From positions 868,001-932,000 of the forward strand of contig NZ_JASITB010000001.1 of assembly GCF_030063455.1 (NCBI RefSeq): 64,000 bases of DNA, read 5' to 3'. Shown in pieces: positions 32,143 through 39,973 of the stretch; the stretch's first letter is position 1; every line of letters begins with the position of its first letter. The stretch is from Cryobacterium sp. PH31-O1 (lineage in GTDB: Bacteria > Actinomycetota > Actinomycetes > Actinomycetales > Microbacteriaceae). The notes under the pieces are model-generated. The model saw only the letters and a program-made list of their open reading frames with translations, was not told the DNA's origin and ran no database searches. The position numbers and the translations under genes were made by a program.

Positions 32143-33078
32143 ATGGCTAACGCATTCCTCACCGTGCAGGAGATCGCCGAAGAGGCGCTCGCCACCCTGT
32201 ACGAATCCACCCCGATGCACGGACTCGTGCACACCGACCTCACCTCCGAGTTCGGCACGAAGGCCAAGGGCAACACGATCGACATTCGCGTGCCGGCCGT
32301 GTTCCAGGCCAAGCGCTTCAACCGCGCGAACGGCATCGAGCTGCAGGATGCCACCGAAGGCAGCATCCCCGTCGTGCTGGACGCCATCTCCGACGTGTCG
32401 GTGCCCGTCACCGACGAGGACATGACCCTCAACATCAAGGACTTCACAGCCCAACTGCTGAACCCGATGATCGAGGCCCTCGCCCAGGACATCGACATCT
32501 CCATCCTCGCGCTGCGCTCCGGCGTCTCGCAGGTCGCTGGATTTGGCACTGAGGCCACGACCAACGGTGAAACGTGGGACAAGCCGGAGGTGCTCATCGA
32601 GGCCGGGCGCCTGCTGGACCTCAACTCGGTCCCCATGCAGGACCGGTACGCCGTCGTTGGCCCGACCACGAAGGCGCGCTGGTTGAACAGCGACATCATC
32701 AAGCACGCAGAGAAGTCCGGCGACACTGCCGCGCTGCGTGCGGGCTCGATCGGTAAGAGCCTCTTCGGGTTCGACGCGTTCCAGACCGGCAATGTCGGCC
32801 AGCCTGCCGCAACGCCCGCCTCTGGGGCACCCACCACGGAGGTTGGTCTCGCGTTCCACAAGACCGCGCTCGCCTTCGGTTCCGCTCCGCTCCAGCTCCC
32901 TGCTGGTGCGAACATCGGCCAGGTGTCGGTCGTGAGCTACAAGGGCCTGTCCATCCGGATCTCGTACGGCTGGGACATCAAGTACAAGCAGACCGTCATC
33001 TCGGCGGACATGCTGTTCGGCGTGAAGCTGCTCGACGCCAAGCGCGCCGTGCTGCTCAAGGGCGCCAACCAGGTCTAA
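32143..33078 (+). CDS. Major capsid protein (P22 coat-like)
   Basis: 311 aa, HK97-fold of the P22 coat type: AFLTVQEIAEEALATLYEST, GNTIDIRVPAVFQAKRF, SVPVTDEDMTLNIKDF, and the C-terminal ISYGWDIKYKQTVISADMLF. Follows scaffold and is followed by a GC hairpin (33088..33115). It forms the icosahedral shell. Confidence 0.9.
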   Translation: MANAFLTVQEIAEEALATLYESTPMHGLVHTDLTSEFGTKAKGNTIDIRVPAVFQAKRFNRANGIELQDATEGSIPVVLDAISDVSVPVTDEDMTLNIKDFTAQLLNPMIEALAQDIDISILALRSGVSQVAGFGTEATTNGETWDKPEVLIEAGRLLDLNSVPMQDRYAVVGPTTKARWLNSDIIKHAEKSGDTAALRAGSIGKSLFGFDAFQTGNVGQPAATPASGAPTTEVGLAFHKTALAFGSAPLQLPAGANIGQVSVVSYKGLSIRISYGWDIKYKQTVISADMLFGVKLLDAKRAVLLKGANQV

Positions 33079-33087
33079 CCGACCACT

Positions 33088-33115
33088 GCGGGCGGTCGTT
33101 CACGCGGCCGCCCGC
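33088..33115 (+). terminator. Intercistronic hairpin after major capsid gene
   Basis: GCGGGCGG/CCGCCCGC stem with a 12-base loop, 10 bases after the coat stop. Possible mRNA stabiliser or partial terminator. Confidence 0.4.
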
Positions 33116-33152
33116 TCCCCCGCACATCCCTCCAAGTCAGGAGCACCGCATC

Positions 33153-33548
33153 ATGGCACCACACGCATACAAGTCGCTCGAACCGGGCGCACAGATCATC
33201 GTCTCCGACGAGCCGCGCGAAGATCTCGAAGCACTCGCACGCTGGGAGAGCATCCCCGTGGAAGAAGCAGAGGCTGCCGCCGAGCTGGTTGCCGATGGTC
33301 TTGCTGAGGCTGAGGCTCACGAGGCCGCGAAGGCCGCTCTCGAACTCGCTGCAAGCAACGTTCCCGCTGTCGTTGCACCCGTCGACGGCGCTTCGCTTGA
33401 CGGTGTCGGTCTGCTCCCGCTGACGCAGGAAGAGATCGACGCGCTGACGCCCGATGAACTGGCGAACATCAAGGACGCCATCGCCGAAGATGTCCCGACT
33501 GCTGTGGCTGACAAGCCCGCTGCCAAGAAGGCACCGGCCACCAAGTAG
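33153..33548 (+). CDS. Hypothetical head protein, 131 aa
   Basis: Short N-terminal folded part, then a Glu/Ala-rich acidic helical region and a Lys/Ala tail (KPAAKKAPATK). Position after coat suggests a minor head or capsid-associated protein. No family recognised. Confidence 0.65.
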   Translation: MAPHAYKSLEPGAQIIVSDEPREDLEALARWESIPVEEAEAAAELVADGLAEAEAHEAAKAALELAASNVPAVVAPVDGASLDGVGLLPLTQEEIDALTPDELANIKDAIAEDVPTAVADKPAAKKAPATK

Positions 33549-33554
33549 CACCCG

Positions 33555-33587
33555 GGCCGCGGCAGGCAGATCGCTGCTGCCGCGGCC
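33555..33587 (+). terminator. Hairpin before the reverse-strand moron
   Basis: GGCCGCGGCAG/CTGCCGCGGCC 11-bp perfect stem with an 11-base loop. It separates the late gene from the opposing gene at 33638. Confidence 0.5.
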
Positions 33588-33637
33588 TCACCGACCTTCC
33601 CTCGACGGAGAGATGCTGATCGATGTGGGTACGGCGC

Positions 33638-33952
33638 CTAGCGGTCAGCTATGACTGGCGGGAGCACGCGAGTTGTCAGAAGAGTCTGTCCCTTGTGCTG
33701 CTTGTACCGAACCTCTGTTATTGCATCACAGCCCTCGCATGACAAACGCAACGTGAAGACGTCCCGGCGGCCGACACTGTCCACTTCGAAGTCAGGCGAG
33801 TTGATGCTGATTTCCCCACGAGGCGACACCCGGATATGCGTGACCTGGCCATCTTCCTCACGACGGGTCGCCGCAACGCCGCTTTCTACATGCGTCCAAT
33901 CCGAGTTGCATGAAGCGCATTGGACGATTATTTCGGCATTTGTAGAGATCAT
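33638..33952 (-). CDS. Reverse-strand moron inside the head operon, zinc-ribbon protein
   Basis: 104 aa with two Cys pairs (CASC near the start and CEGC near the middle) forming a likely zinc ribbon, separated by a beta-rich region (VTHIRVSPRGEISINSPDFE). Lies opposite to the late genes. Its ATG follows a TAGGCT -10 box by six bases, implying leaderless lysogenic expression. A hairpin insulates the late side. Function unknown; likely a lysogenic-conversion gene. Confidence 0.7.
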   Translation of the reverse strand: MISTNAEIIVQCASCNSDWTHVESGVAATRREEDGQVTHIRVSPRGEISINSPDFEVDSVGRRDVFTLRLSCEGCDAITEVRYKQHKGQTLLTTRVLPPVIADR

Positions 33953-34009
33953 GACCAGAGCCTATCGAGGAAGCCATCCCTGATCAGTCACAACGCTCGG
34001 AGGTAGCTC

Positions 34010-35278
34010 ATGGCCCTATACGCCGTAGATCCCGAAGCGCTCTCCGCTGACGATTTGATCAACGACCTCGGCCGCACCATCGCCGAACGGTACGCACTGG
34101 CCGAGGATGAGCTGATCCGGGAGATCGCTCTCCGCGCCTACCGTGACGTTGACCTGCAGGCGGTGCTCGCCACCGCAACCGCCGCCGACCGGGCCGGGTA
34201 TCAGTACGCGATCGACCGGGGCCGCGCGCTGGCCAACCTCGCCGGGCATCGTGCACAGGCGCTCCGCGAACTGCAAGCGGTGGCGTTGCAGGTCGCTGGC
34301 CGCATCCGTGACGAAGGCCTCGCCGAGGACCTAATCAACACGGCCACGACCCGAGGTGAGGCTGAAGCTGCCGCCCGACTCGGCATGGCCCGCCGAATCC
34401 CGACCTTCACCACGCTGAACGGTTCATCGACGCAGGCCACCGCGCAGCTGGCTCTCTCCCTGCAGTCAAAGCTTGAAACTCTGAACCAGCGCATCACCCG
34501 ATACCCCGCCGACGCATACCAGCGCATCGTGTCGCTGACCAGCCCGAACGTGCTGCTCGGCGTGCAAACACAGGTGCTCGCCCAGCGCACGACCGTGCAG
34601 CGGTTCCTCACCGAGGGCATCACCGGATTCACAGACGTCTCCGGCCGAGACTGGCGCATCGGCACCTACGCGGAAATGGCCGGCCGCACCTCAGTTGCCC
34701 GCGCCTTCAACGACGCTGGGATCTGGCGGATGCAGCAGTCGGACGTCAACCTCGTCACCGTGCAGGGCAGCCTGTCCTCGTGCGATAAGTGCGCTCCATG
34801 GGTGGGGAAGATCCTCTCCACGGACGGCACGACAGGAACGGTCACTCTCCCTCATGCCACCGACGACAGCATGGTGACAATTGTGACCGAGGGCACGCTC
34901 GATGGCGCCCGCAACGCCGGACTCTTTCACCCCAACTGCTCACACAAAGCGACTGCCTACCTGCCGGGCCTGTCGATCCCGCAGGCCGATTTCAAGTACG
35001 ACGAAGCCGCCGACCTGGCGCGTGAGCGTCAACGGGAGATCGAAGTGCAGATCCGCTCGGCCAAGCGCACATTGGCAACCTCGGGCGATCCGGTCACCGC
35101 GCAGAGGGCCAAGCGGAAGATCGCCGCGAAACAGGCCCAACTTCGTGACCACCTCGACGCGACCGGCCGCAAGCGAGCCTCCTACCGCGAGCAACTCCAC
35201 TTCGCTGACGGCGGCCAAGTCGCATCATCCGCCGGCATCCGACCGCGAGCTGCACCGGCACAGCTCGCATCCGCATAA
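34010..35278 (+). CDS. Minor capsid protein (SPP1 gp7/MuF-like)
   Basis: 422 aa. Helical N-terminal half (YQYAIDRGRALANLAGHRAQ). Middle with SGRDWRIGTYAEMAGRTSVA and a Cys/His region (SSCDKCAPWVGKIL, FHPNCSHKATAYLPG) typical of minor capsid protein 2 and related MuF proteins. Basic tail. Helps attach the portal and may be ejected with DNA. Ribosome binding site GGAGG. Confidence 0.85.
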   Translation: MALYAVDPEALSADDLINDLGRTIAERYALAEDELIREIALRAYRDVDLQAVLATATAADRAGYQYAIDRGRALANLAGHRAQALRELQAVALQVAGRIRDEGLAEDLINTATTRGEAEAAARLGMARRIPTFTTLNGSSTQATAQLALSLQSKLETLNQRITRYPADAYQRIVSLTSPNVLLGVQTQVLAQRTTVQRFLTEGITGFTDVSGRDWRIGTYAEMAGRTSVARAFNDAGIWRMQQSDVNLVTVQGSLSSCDKCAPWVGKILSTDGTTGTVTLPHATDDSMVTIVTEGTLDGARNAGLFHPNCSHKATAYLPGLSIPQADFKYDEAADLARERQREIEVQIRSAKRTLATSGDPVTAQRAKRKIAAKQAQLRDHLDATGRKRASYREQLHFADGGQVASSAGIRPRAAPAQLASA

Positions 35279-35289
35279 CCCCACAATCT

Positions 35290-35326
35290 CCACGTCGTGT
35301 CTGGCCCTGTCACGGGCACGGCGTGG
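35290..35326 (+). terminator. Compound hairpin after minor capsid gene
   Basis: CCACG/CGTGG outer, CGTG/CACG and GCCC/GGGC inner stems around a tgtcac loop. No T-run. Confidence 0.4.
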
Positions 35327-35348
35327 GCCAACCAGATCGGAGGCACTC

Positions 35349-35717
35349 GTGGCCAAGTACCGCAAGAAGCCCATCATTGTCGAGGCCCAGCAGTGGACCG
35401 GCGACAACATCAACGACCTGTGGGAATGGGTGAGCGCCGAGTTCCTATGCGGGCCACTCGCTGCGGAACCTGCGGTCGGCCCGGACTCGCTCGGCAGGGC
35501 ATGCCCGGCACAACCGGCGCGGCCCGCCCGCTTGTACGTCGCCGCGAATGACGCGTGGCTCGACATCGAGGTAGGCGAGTGGATCATCCTTGATGCGCTC
35601 GGCTTCTACCCGTGCAAGCCCGGCATCTTCGCCGTGACCTACGAGGCCATCGAGCACAAACGCGAGATCCACGCCTACGGGCAGCCCGTCGTCACCGAGA
35701 CCACCGAAGAGGCATAA
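35349..35717 (+). CDS. Hypothetical late protein, 122 aa
   Basis: Starts AKYRKKPIIVEAQQWTGDN, a common small phage protein pattern with a mixed beta fold, and contains WLDIEVGEWIILDALGFYPC. GTG start with GGAGG. Function unknown. Confidence 0.65.
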   Translation: MAKYRKKPIIVEAQQWTGDNINDLWEWVSAEFLCGPLAAEPAVGPDSLGRACPAQPARPARLYVAANDAWLDIEVGEWIILDALGFYPCKPGIFAVTYEAIEHKREIHAYGQPVVTETTEEA

Positions 35718-35718
35718 C

Positions 35719-35985
35719 ATGACCCGCATCAAGCACCCCAACCCGCAGGACGGCACCTTCACTGACCGGATCGGTGGCGTCATCTTCCACGATGGGTACG
35801 CCGAGGTTGACCTGACCCACGACGAGAACCTCGCCGACGCCTACAGAATGCACGGCTATGAGGTCGAAGAGGTCACCAAGCTGCCTGTTCAACTCGACGG
35901 CACCGGCGACGACCTCCCTGAGTACGTCGACGGCGACACCACCGAGAAGACCTCGCCTGCTCGCCGCCGGAAGGCGCAGCAGTGA
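35719..35985 (+). CDS. Hypothetical head protein, 88 aa
   Basis: Contains GTFTDRIGGVIFHDGYAEVD and an acidic middle with a basic tail, a pattern of small capsid-accessory proteins. GTGA overlap with the connector gene. Confidence 0.6.
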   Translation: MTRIKHPNPQDGTFTDRIGGVIFHDGYAEVDLTHDENLADAYRMHGYEVEEVTKLPVQLDGTGDDLPEYVDGDTTEKTSPARRRKAQQ

Positions 35986-36401
35986 CTCAGCGAGTCTTCG
36001 CTACGACCGCCGACTTCGCCCGGCTCGCCGAGGATCCGTTCGAGGGCGACGACACGAAGCTCGGCAAACGGCTCCGCTCTGCATCCATTGAGGTAGAGAA
36101 GCTCACCCGCATGGCCGTGTACGACGTCGACGACGACGGCTATCCCACCAGCGCTGACCTGACAGAAGCCTTCGCGGAGGCTACCTGCGCAATCACGGAG
36201 TACTGGCAAGAGACCGACGATCCCACCGGTGCAGAGGCAGCGCAGGGCGCCGTCAAGATCGGATCCGTGTCTCTCGGCACAGCCAGTTCGGCAGCGTCCG
36301 CCGGTGAATCCTCCATGGAAAAGCTGCAGAAGCGCATCGGCTCCAAAGCCATCGATATCTTGACGACCGCAGGACTCCGCTCCTCGACCGTCTCCCACTA
36401 G
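35982..36401 (+). CDS. Head-tail connector protein
   Basis: 139 aa, starting FATTADFARLAEDPFEGDD and mostly helical (AFAEATCAITEYWQE), matching gp6-type head-tail adaptors by size, fold pattern and place. GTG start overlaps the previous stop. The HNH cassette follows directly. Confidence 0.7.
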   Translation: MTQRVFATTADFARLAEDPFEGDDTKLGKRLRSASIEVEKLTRMAVYDVDDDGYPTSADLTEAFAEATCAITEYWQETDDPTGAEAAQGAVKIGSVSLGTASSAASAGESSMEKLQKRIGSKAIDILTTAGLRSSTVSH

Positions 36402-36407
36402 CGATCA

Positions 36408-36482
36408 GGTAGAATTGTTATACACAAGACCCCCGCATCTGCGCTAACAGACCGGGGGCATGACCAACTCGGTAAGGAGTTG
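36408..36482 (+). promoter_or_regulatory. Private promoter, hairpin and ribosome-site hairpin of an HNH cassette
   Basis: GGTAGAATTG (-10 TAGAAT) at 36408..36417, a CCCCCG/CGGGGG hairpin near the expected 5' end, and CAACTC-ggtaag-GAGTTG (36465..36482) that partly buries the AAGGAG ribosome binding site. Same overall plan as at 22458..22506. Confidence 0.55.
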
Positions 36483-36484
36483 AT

Positions 36485-37090
36485 GTGGATAATCGTACCT
36501 GTTCCATTCCGGACTGTGACCAACCAGTCCGAGGACGCGGATGGTGTTCATCGCACTACGCCAGGTGGCGTACGTCTGGCGACGTTCGACCGGACCTACC
36601 GATCGGAAGCCGACCCGTTGTAACGGCTATGGACAAGCTACTGCTGGCTGGATGGACGGTAACTCCCGCTGGATGCTGGATAACTAAGCTGCGGATCGGC
36701 GGCACAGGTTACGGGCTCGCTACAAGTTCTGGCAGTCGAAAGAATCGAAAGACGTACGCTGCTCATCGCCTCATGTTTGAGCACCATTTCCGAAAACTCG
36801 GTCCCGGTGAAGAGGTTTTACACCGATGCGACAACCCAGCATGCATCAACCCGGACGACCTTTTCGTAGGAAGTCAGGACGACAACATGAAGGACATGGT
36901 TTCGAAAAATCGGAGCATGTTTGGTGAGCGCCAGCACCTACACAAGCTGACTGAAGATCAGGTTGTCACGATTCGCGCTCTCTATGCAGGTGGCAACATG
37001 ACCCAGCAAGATCTGGCTGACCAGTTTGGCGTGCAGCGCACGACCATCGGCAGGGTTGTTCGCCGTAAGACGTGGCTTCGCGCCGCATGA
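36485..37090 (+). CDS. HNH homing endonuclease with C-terminal HTH
   Basis: 201 aa. N-terminal zinc motif (CSIPDCDQPVRGRGWCSSHY). HNH core LHRCDNPACINPDDLFVGSQ with preceding GCWITKLRIGGTGYG. C-terminal HTH (NMTQQDLADQFGVQRTTIGR) for site recognition. GTG start with AAGGAG. Inserted between head-tail genes with its own promoter, so a free-standing homing endonuclease. Confidence 0.9.
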   Translation: MDNRTCSIPDCDQPVRGRGWCSSHYARWRTSGDVRPDLPIGSRPVVTAMDKLLLAGWTVTPAGCWITKLRIGGTGYGLATSSGSRKNRKTYAAHRLMFEHHFRKLGPGEEVLHRCDNPACINPDDLFVGSQDDNMKDMVSKNRSMFGERQHLHKLTEDQVVTIRALYAGGNMTQQDLADQFGVQRTTIGRVVRRKTWLRAA

Positions 37091-37106
37091 ACTGAGGAGA
37101 AGCCCC

Positions 37107-37448
37107 ATGGCCCGACTACGCGCCCGGCATTTACCCCACCGCATCGACATCACCCGGCTGATCGGCGAGGGCGCTGAGGGGCAGACGTGGGGCACCCCCG
37201 AACTCGCTCGGCCAGCGTATGTCGAGCAGAAATCGCGCCTCGTCGTTGACCGGCGCTCGTCATCGCCAACTGCCGGGCAAGAGGTCACCTCAACCGCGTT
37301 CGTCGTTCTGCTGCTCATCGATGACGTGCTGCCTGCGTCGCTCGTCACCGTCTGGAAAGGCACCTCACGAGAACGGCAGTCGGAAGTCATCGACTCCGCG
37401 CTGTTCGAATATCGCGGGGCACCGAGTCACATCGAGCTTTATCTCTGA
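37107..37448 (+). CDS. Head closure / connector protein, 113 aa
   Basis: Beta-rich small protein (HRIDITRLIGEGAEGQTWGT, STAFVVLLLIDDVLPASLVT) in the place of the head-closure (stopper) protein. ATG 37107 chosen. Assignment by position and size. Confidence 0.6.
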   Translation: MARLRARHLPHRIDITRLIGEGAEGQTWGTPELARPAYVEQKSRLVVDRRSSSPTAGQEVTSTAFVVLLLIDDVLPASLVTVWKGTSRERQSEVIDSALFEYRGAPSHIELYL

Positions 37449-37463
37449 AACCGGGAGGCCACC

Positions 37464-37856
37464 ATGGGCGTTCGCGTCTCCGTCAACTTCACCAGCGAAT
37501 TCGGCCAAATCACGGACGGCATCCTCGCCGGATTCGTGACGGGCCAGAACAAGGCTGCCGAACGGCTGCTCGCCCTGTCCGCCTCCGAAGTGCCCATGGA
37601 CGACAACGGCACGCTTCTAGCCTCGGGTCAGGTCGATCCTGCCGCGACACCAGGCGATGATGCGTCCGTCGTCTACGACGCCCCCTACGCGACCCGCTGG
37701 CATGAGGATGGCGCGCTCGTCGACTCTCTCGGTCGCCGATACGCCGGCAACTCCGACTTCCAGAACGGCCGCAAGTCGCACTACCTATCCGACCCCGCCC
37801 TGAAGAACGCCGACGAGCTCGGCAAGATCATCGCGACGGAGGCCTCACGTGGCTGA
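37464..37856 (+). CDS. Minor head-tail protein (HK97 gp10-like)
   Basis: 130 aa. Contains AAERLLALSASEVPMDDNGT and VYDAPYATRWHEDGAL, typical of tail-completion proteins of this class. Overlaps the next gene by eight bases. Confidence 0.7.
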   Translation: MGVRVSVNFTSEFGQITDGILAGFVTGQNKAAERLLALSASEVPMDDNGTLLASGQVDPAATPGDDASVVYDAPYATRWHEDGALVDSLGRRYAGNSDFQNGRKSHYLSDPALKNADELGKIIATEASRG

Positions 37857-38286
37857 CCCCACCTCCTACGCACTCCTCTTTCGCCGCGCCCTCGCACAGC
37901 ACCTCGAAGATGCCGGATGCGCCGTGTACCGCGACGACGGCACCGACTATCTCGCCACCGAGCGGGGCATCTACACCAACGGCCCCGACATGCCCACCGC
38001 TCCCGGGTCGGACAACGCGCTCGTGATCACCTCGCTTACCCCGATCCCTGATGGCCGCGCCAACATGCTCTACCGGGTGCAGGTCATGACCCGGCTGAAG
38101 GGCAGCAGCATCGCCGCCGAGAACTGGGCCGCACTGATCACCAGTGCGATCGACCAGAAGCAGAACATCCCGCCCGGGCACAACATCGCCTGGGCAGAGC
38201 TGTTCTCTGAGGTCGCGTTCACTGCTGATTCCTCCGGCCGGCGCGCGACGTCGCAGACCTTCCATTTCATGGGCCGTCGCCCGTAA
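37849..38286 (+). CDS. Tail terminator-like protein
   Basis: 145 aa, with ALLFRRALAQHLEDAGCAVY, then NMLYRVQVMTRLKGSSIAAE, the pattern of tail terminator proteins that cap the tail tube. GTG start overlapping the preceding gene. Confidence 0.7.
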   Translation: MADPTSYALLFRRALAQHLEDAGCAVYRDDGTDYLATERGIYTNGPDMPTAPGSDNALVITSLTPIPDGRANMLYRVQVMTRLKGSSIAAENWAALITSAIDQKQNIPPGHNIAWAELFSEVAFTADSSGRRATSQTFHFMGRRP

Positions 38287-38360
38287 CCCCACCCCCACAC
38301 TCCCCACACTCGTGGGGTTCGTCGGCATGCCCGGCACCACCCCCAATTGGAGAACAGATT

Positions 38361-39107
38361 ATGAGCACAACCATGTTTGACGCCGAGGTCCCCACTGCGG
38401 GAACCATCGCCCTCGCCCACGAAGAGATCCTGCGCATCAAGCGCGCTGGAACCTTTGAGAACGTCTCCGGCGACATCAACGCCCTCGTCAACACGCCCAC
38501 CCCGATCACCGTCGCCCGTGAGGCATACGGGCTGAAGGGCACCGACTCCATCTCGGTGATCGGCTACAACCAGATCATCACCTTCACCGTGGAGGGCATC
38601 CGCGACAACCTCGGCCGCATCGCCCAGGCATGGCTCGTCAGCCTGCTCAACGTCGCACGATCGACGGGCGCTGCGAACAAGGTGAGCGCGCAGACCTTCG
38701 ACGCGAAGGATGAAAACCTCATCGCTCTCGAAGGCAGCTACTCGGTGGCCGCGGTCAAGTCCACCACCGGATTCAAGGACAAGTTCGTGTGGACCTTCAC
38801 CCTCACGAACGATGGCCCCGTCGCGCAGATCACCTCGCCGATCGCCGGCACGGGCATCCCTGTACTCGACTCGGCCCTGCCCAGTGGCGCAGTTGCCAGC
38901 GCCAACGTGTACGTGCGTGGGTACAACGTCGGCGCCATCACCGCAGCGACTGTTGGCGGTGTCGCAGTGACGTCGATCTCGCAAATCCCCAACGAGCCGA
39001 ACATCGTCGTGATCGAACTGCCGACCGGCACCGCAGGGTCTGCGCCCATCGTGCTGACGAATGCCGCCGGCGCATCGACGTCGTTCCCTTACATCCGCGC
39101 GGTTTAG
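38361..39107 (+). CDS. Major tail protein with Ig-like C-terminal domain
   Basis: 248 aa. The N-terminal tube domain (about 1-155) includes SISVIGYNQIITFTVEGIRD and DAKDENLIALEGSYSVAAVK. The C-terminal domain (about 160-248, ASANVYVRGYNVGAITAATV, ending SFPYIRAV) is an IPT/TIG-like immunoglobulin domain that would decorate the tail. A 9-bp perfect hairpin follows the stop. Confidence 0.85.
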   Translation: MSTTMFDAEVPTAGTIALAHEEILRIKRAGTFENVSGDINALVNTPTPITVAREAYGLKGTDSISVIGYNQIITFTVEGIRDNLGRIAQAWLVSLLNVARSTGAANKVSAQTFDAKDENLIALEGSYSVAAVKSTTGFKDKFVWTFTLTNDGPVAQITSPIAGTGIPVLDSALPSGAVASANVYVRGYNVGAITAATVGGVAVTSISQIPNEPNIVVIELPTGTAGSAPIVLTNAAGASTSFPYIRAV

Positions 39108-39113
39108 TCCATC

Positions 39114-39141
39114 GCCCGGCGGTCGTCACGGGCCGCCGGGC
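39114..39141 (+). terminator. Intercistronic hairpin after major tail gene
   Basis: GCCCGGCGG/CCGCCGGGC stem with a ten-base loop, six bases after the stop. No T-run. Confidence 0.45.
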
Positions 39142-39176
39142 ACCCACCACCCACACCTTCTGACAGGGAGAACATC

Positions 39177-39704
39177 ATGATCAACGCAACACTTCAAGGC
39201 CGCAACCTCGCCATCCACATGGACGGCATCGAGGAAGACTTCATCATCCCGCCGCTGAATGGGCGCAAGGGCCAAGACCTCACCGACCGCTTCATCAACA
39301 TCGCTGCCGGGAATCTCAGTCCCGAGAACACCGACCAGATGATGCGAGATGCCGTCGGAGACGCCGTATATGAGCGCGTGCAGGACGAACTCAGTCTCAG
39401 CGAGGGTGAATCCATCCTGCTCCCCGCGCTGTACTGGCAGACGGTCCTAGGCCTCGATGGCGTCAACGCCTACATCTCCGGCGGTGAAGGCATCGCCGGC
39501 GCAAAAAAAGCACTCGAGCTCCTGATCTGGACTTTGGGGATCTCACCAACGCAGACCGCGCCCAGTGGGGCATTGGAGAGCCTGATCCAGAAACCGGGAC
39601 TTACCCCGCCTACCGGAGTGAGTACTACGAACGTCGACAAGCTGCCAGTGAGCAAGCGGTCACGGGATCAGAACCCCAAGAGGGCAGCAGCCTCACCGCA
39701 GTAG
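39177..39704 (+). CDS. Tail assembly chaperone, short form
   Basis: 175 aa in the zero frame; acts as chaperone for the tape measure protein. About the first 111 residues are the conserved G-type part; the rest after the slippery site reads as low-complexity. GAKK at residues 108-111 is encoded by the A7 run. A fused longer product is made by -1 frameshift (see 39177..39973). Confidence 0.8.
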   Translation: MINATLQGRNLAIHMDGIEEDFIIPPLNGRKGQDLTDRFINIAAGNLSPENTDQMMRDAVGDAVYERVQDELSLSEGESILLPALYWQTVLGLDGVNAYISGGEGIAGAKKALELLIWTLGISPTQTAPSGALESLIQKPGLTPPTGVSTTNVDKLPVSKRSRDQNPKRAAASPQ

Positions 39705-39973
39705 CGCTCTGGTCGATCGTCCTCCCCCAGCTACAGGGCGAGGTCGAACTCGACCTCATTCAGCATTCCCTCACTCCGGATCTTGACCTGGCGCTCGAAG
39801 CGCGCACATGGCATTTCATCCGTTCCGCGATCAACCGCCTCCTCGATTCCGACACGGACTCGTGGCTCAAGAAAGAGGTGACGGCTTATGTCCGCATTCA
39901 ACGCCGGAGCGATCCAGTTCCTGATCCAAGCGGTCGGCGCGGAGGTCTTCAAACGGGATCTGAACGAAGCTGA
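39177..39973 (+). CDS. Tail assembly chaperone, frameshifted G-T fusion
   Basis: 265 aa if ribosomes slip -1 at 39503..39509 (A AAA AAA). The -1 frame is open from 39509 to a TGA at 39971 and reads as a protein, with GDLTNADRAQWGIGEPDPET, YRSEYYERRQAASEQ and TWHFIRSAINRLLDSDTDSW. Such G/GT pairs are standard between major tail and tape measure genes. The fusion ends 86 bases inside the tape measure gene. Frameshifting itself is inferred. Confidence 0.8.
39503..39509 (+). promoter_or_regulatory. Programmed -1 frameshift site
   Basis: A AAA AAA heptamer in the zero frame (followed by G) between the two chaperone frames; a canonical X XXY YYZ slippery sequence. No downstream pseudoknot was worked out. 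Confidence 0.7.
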
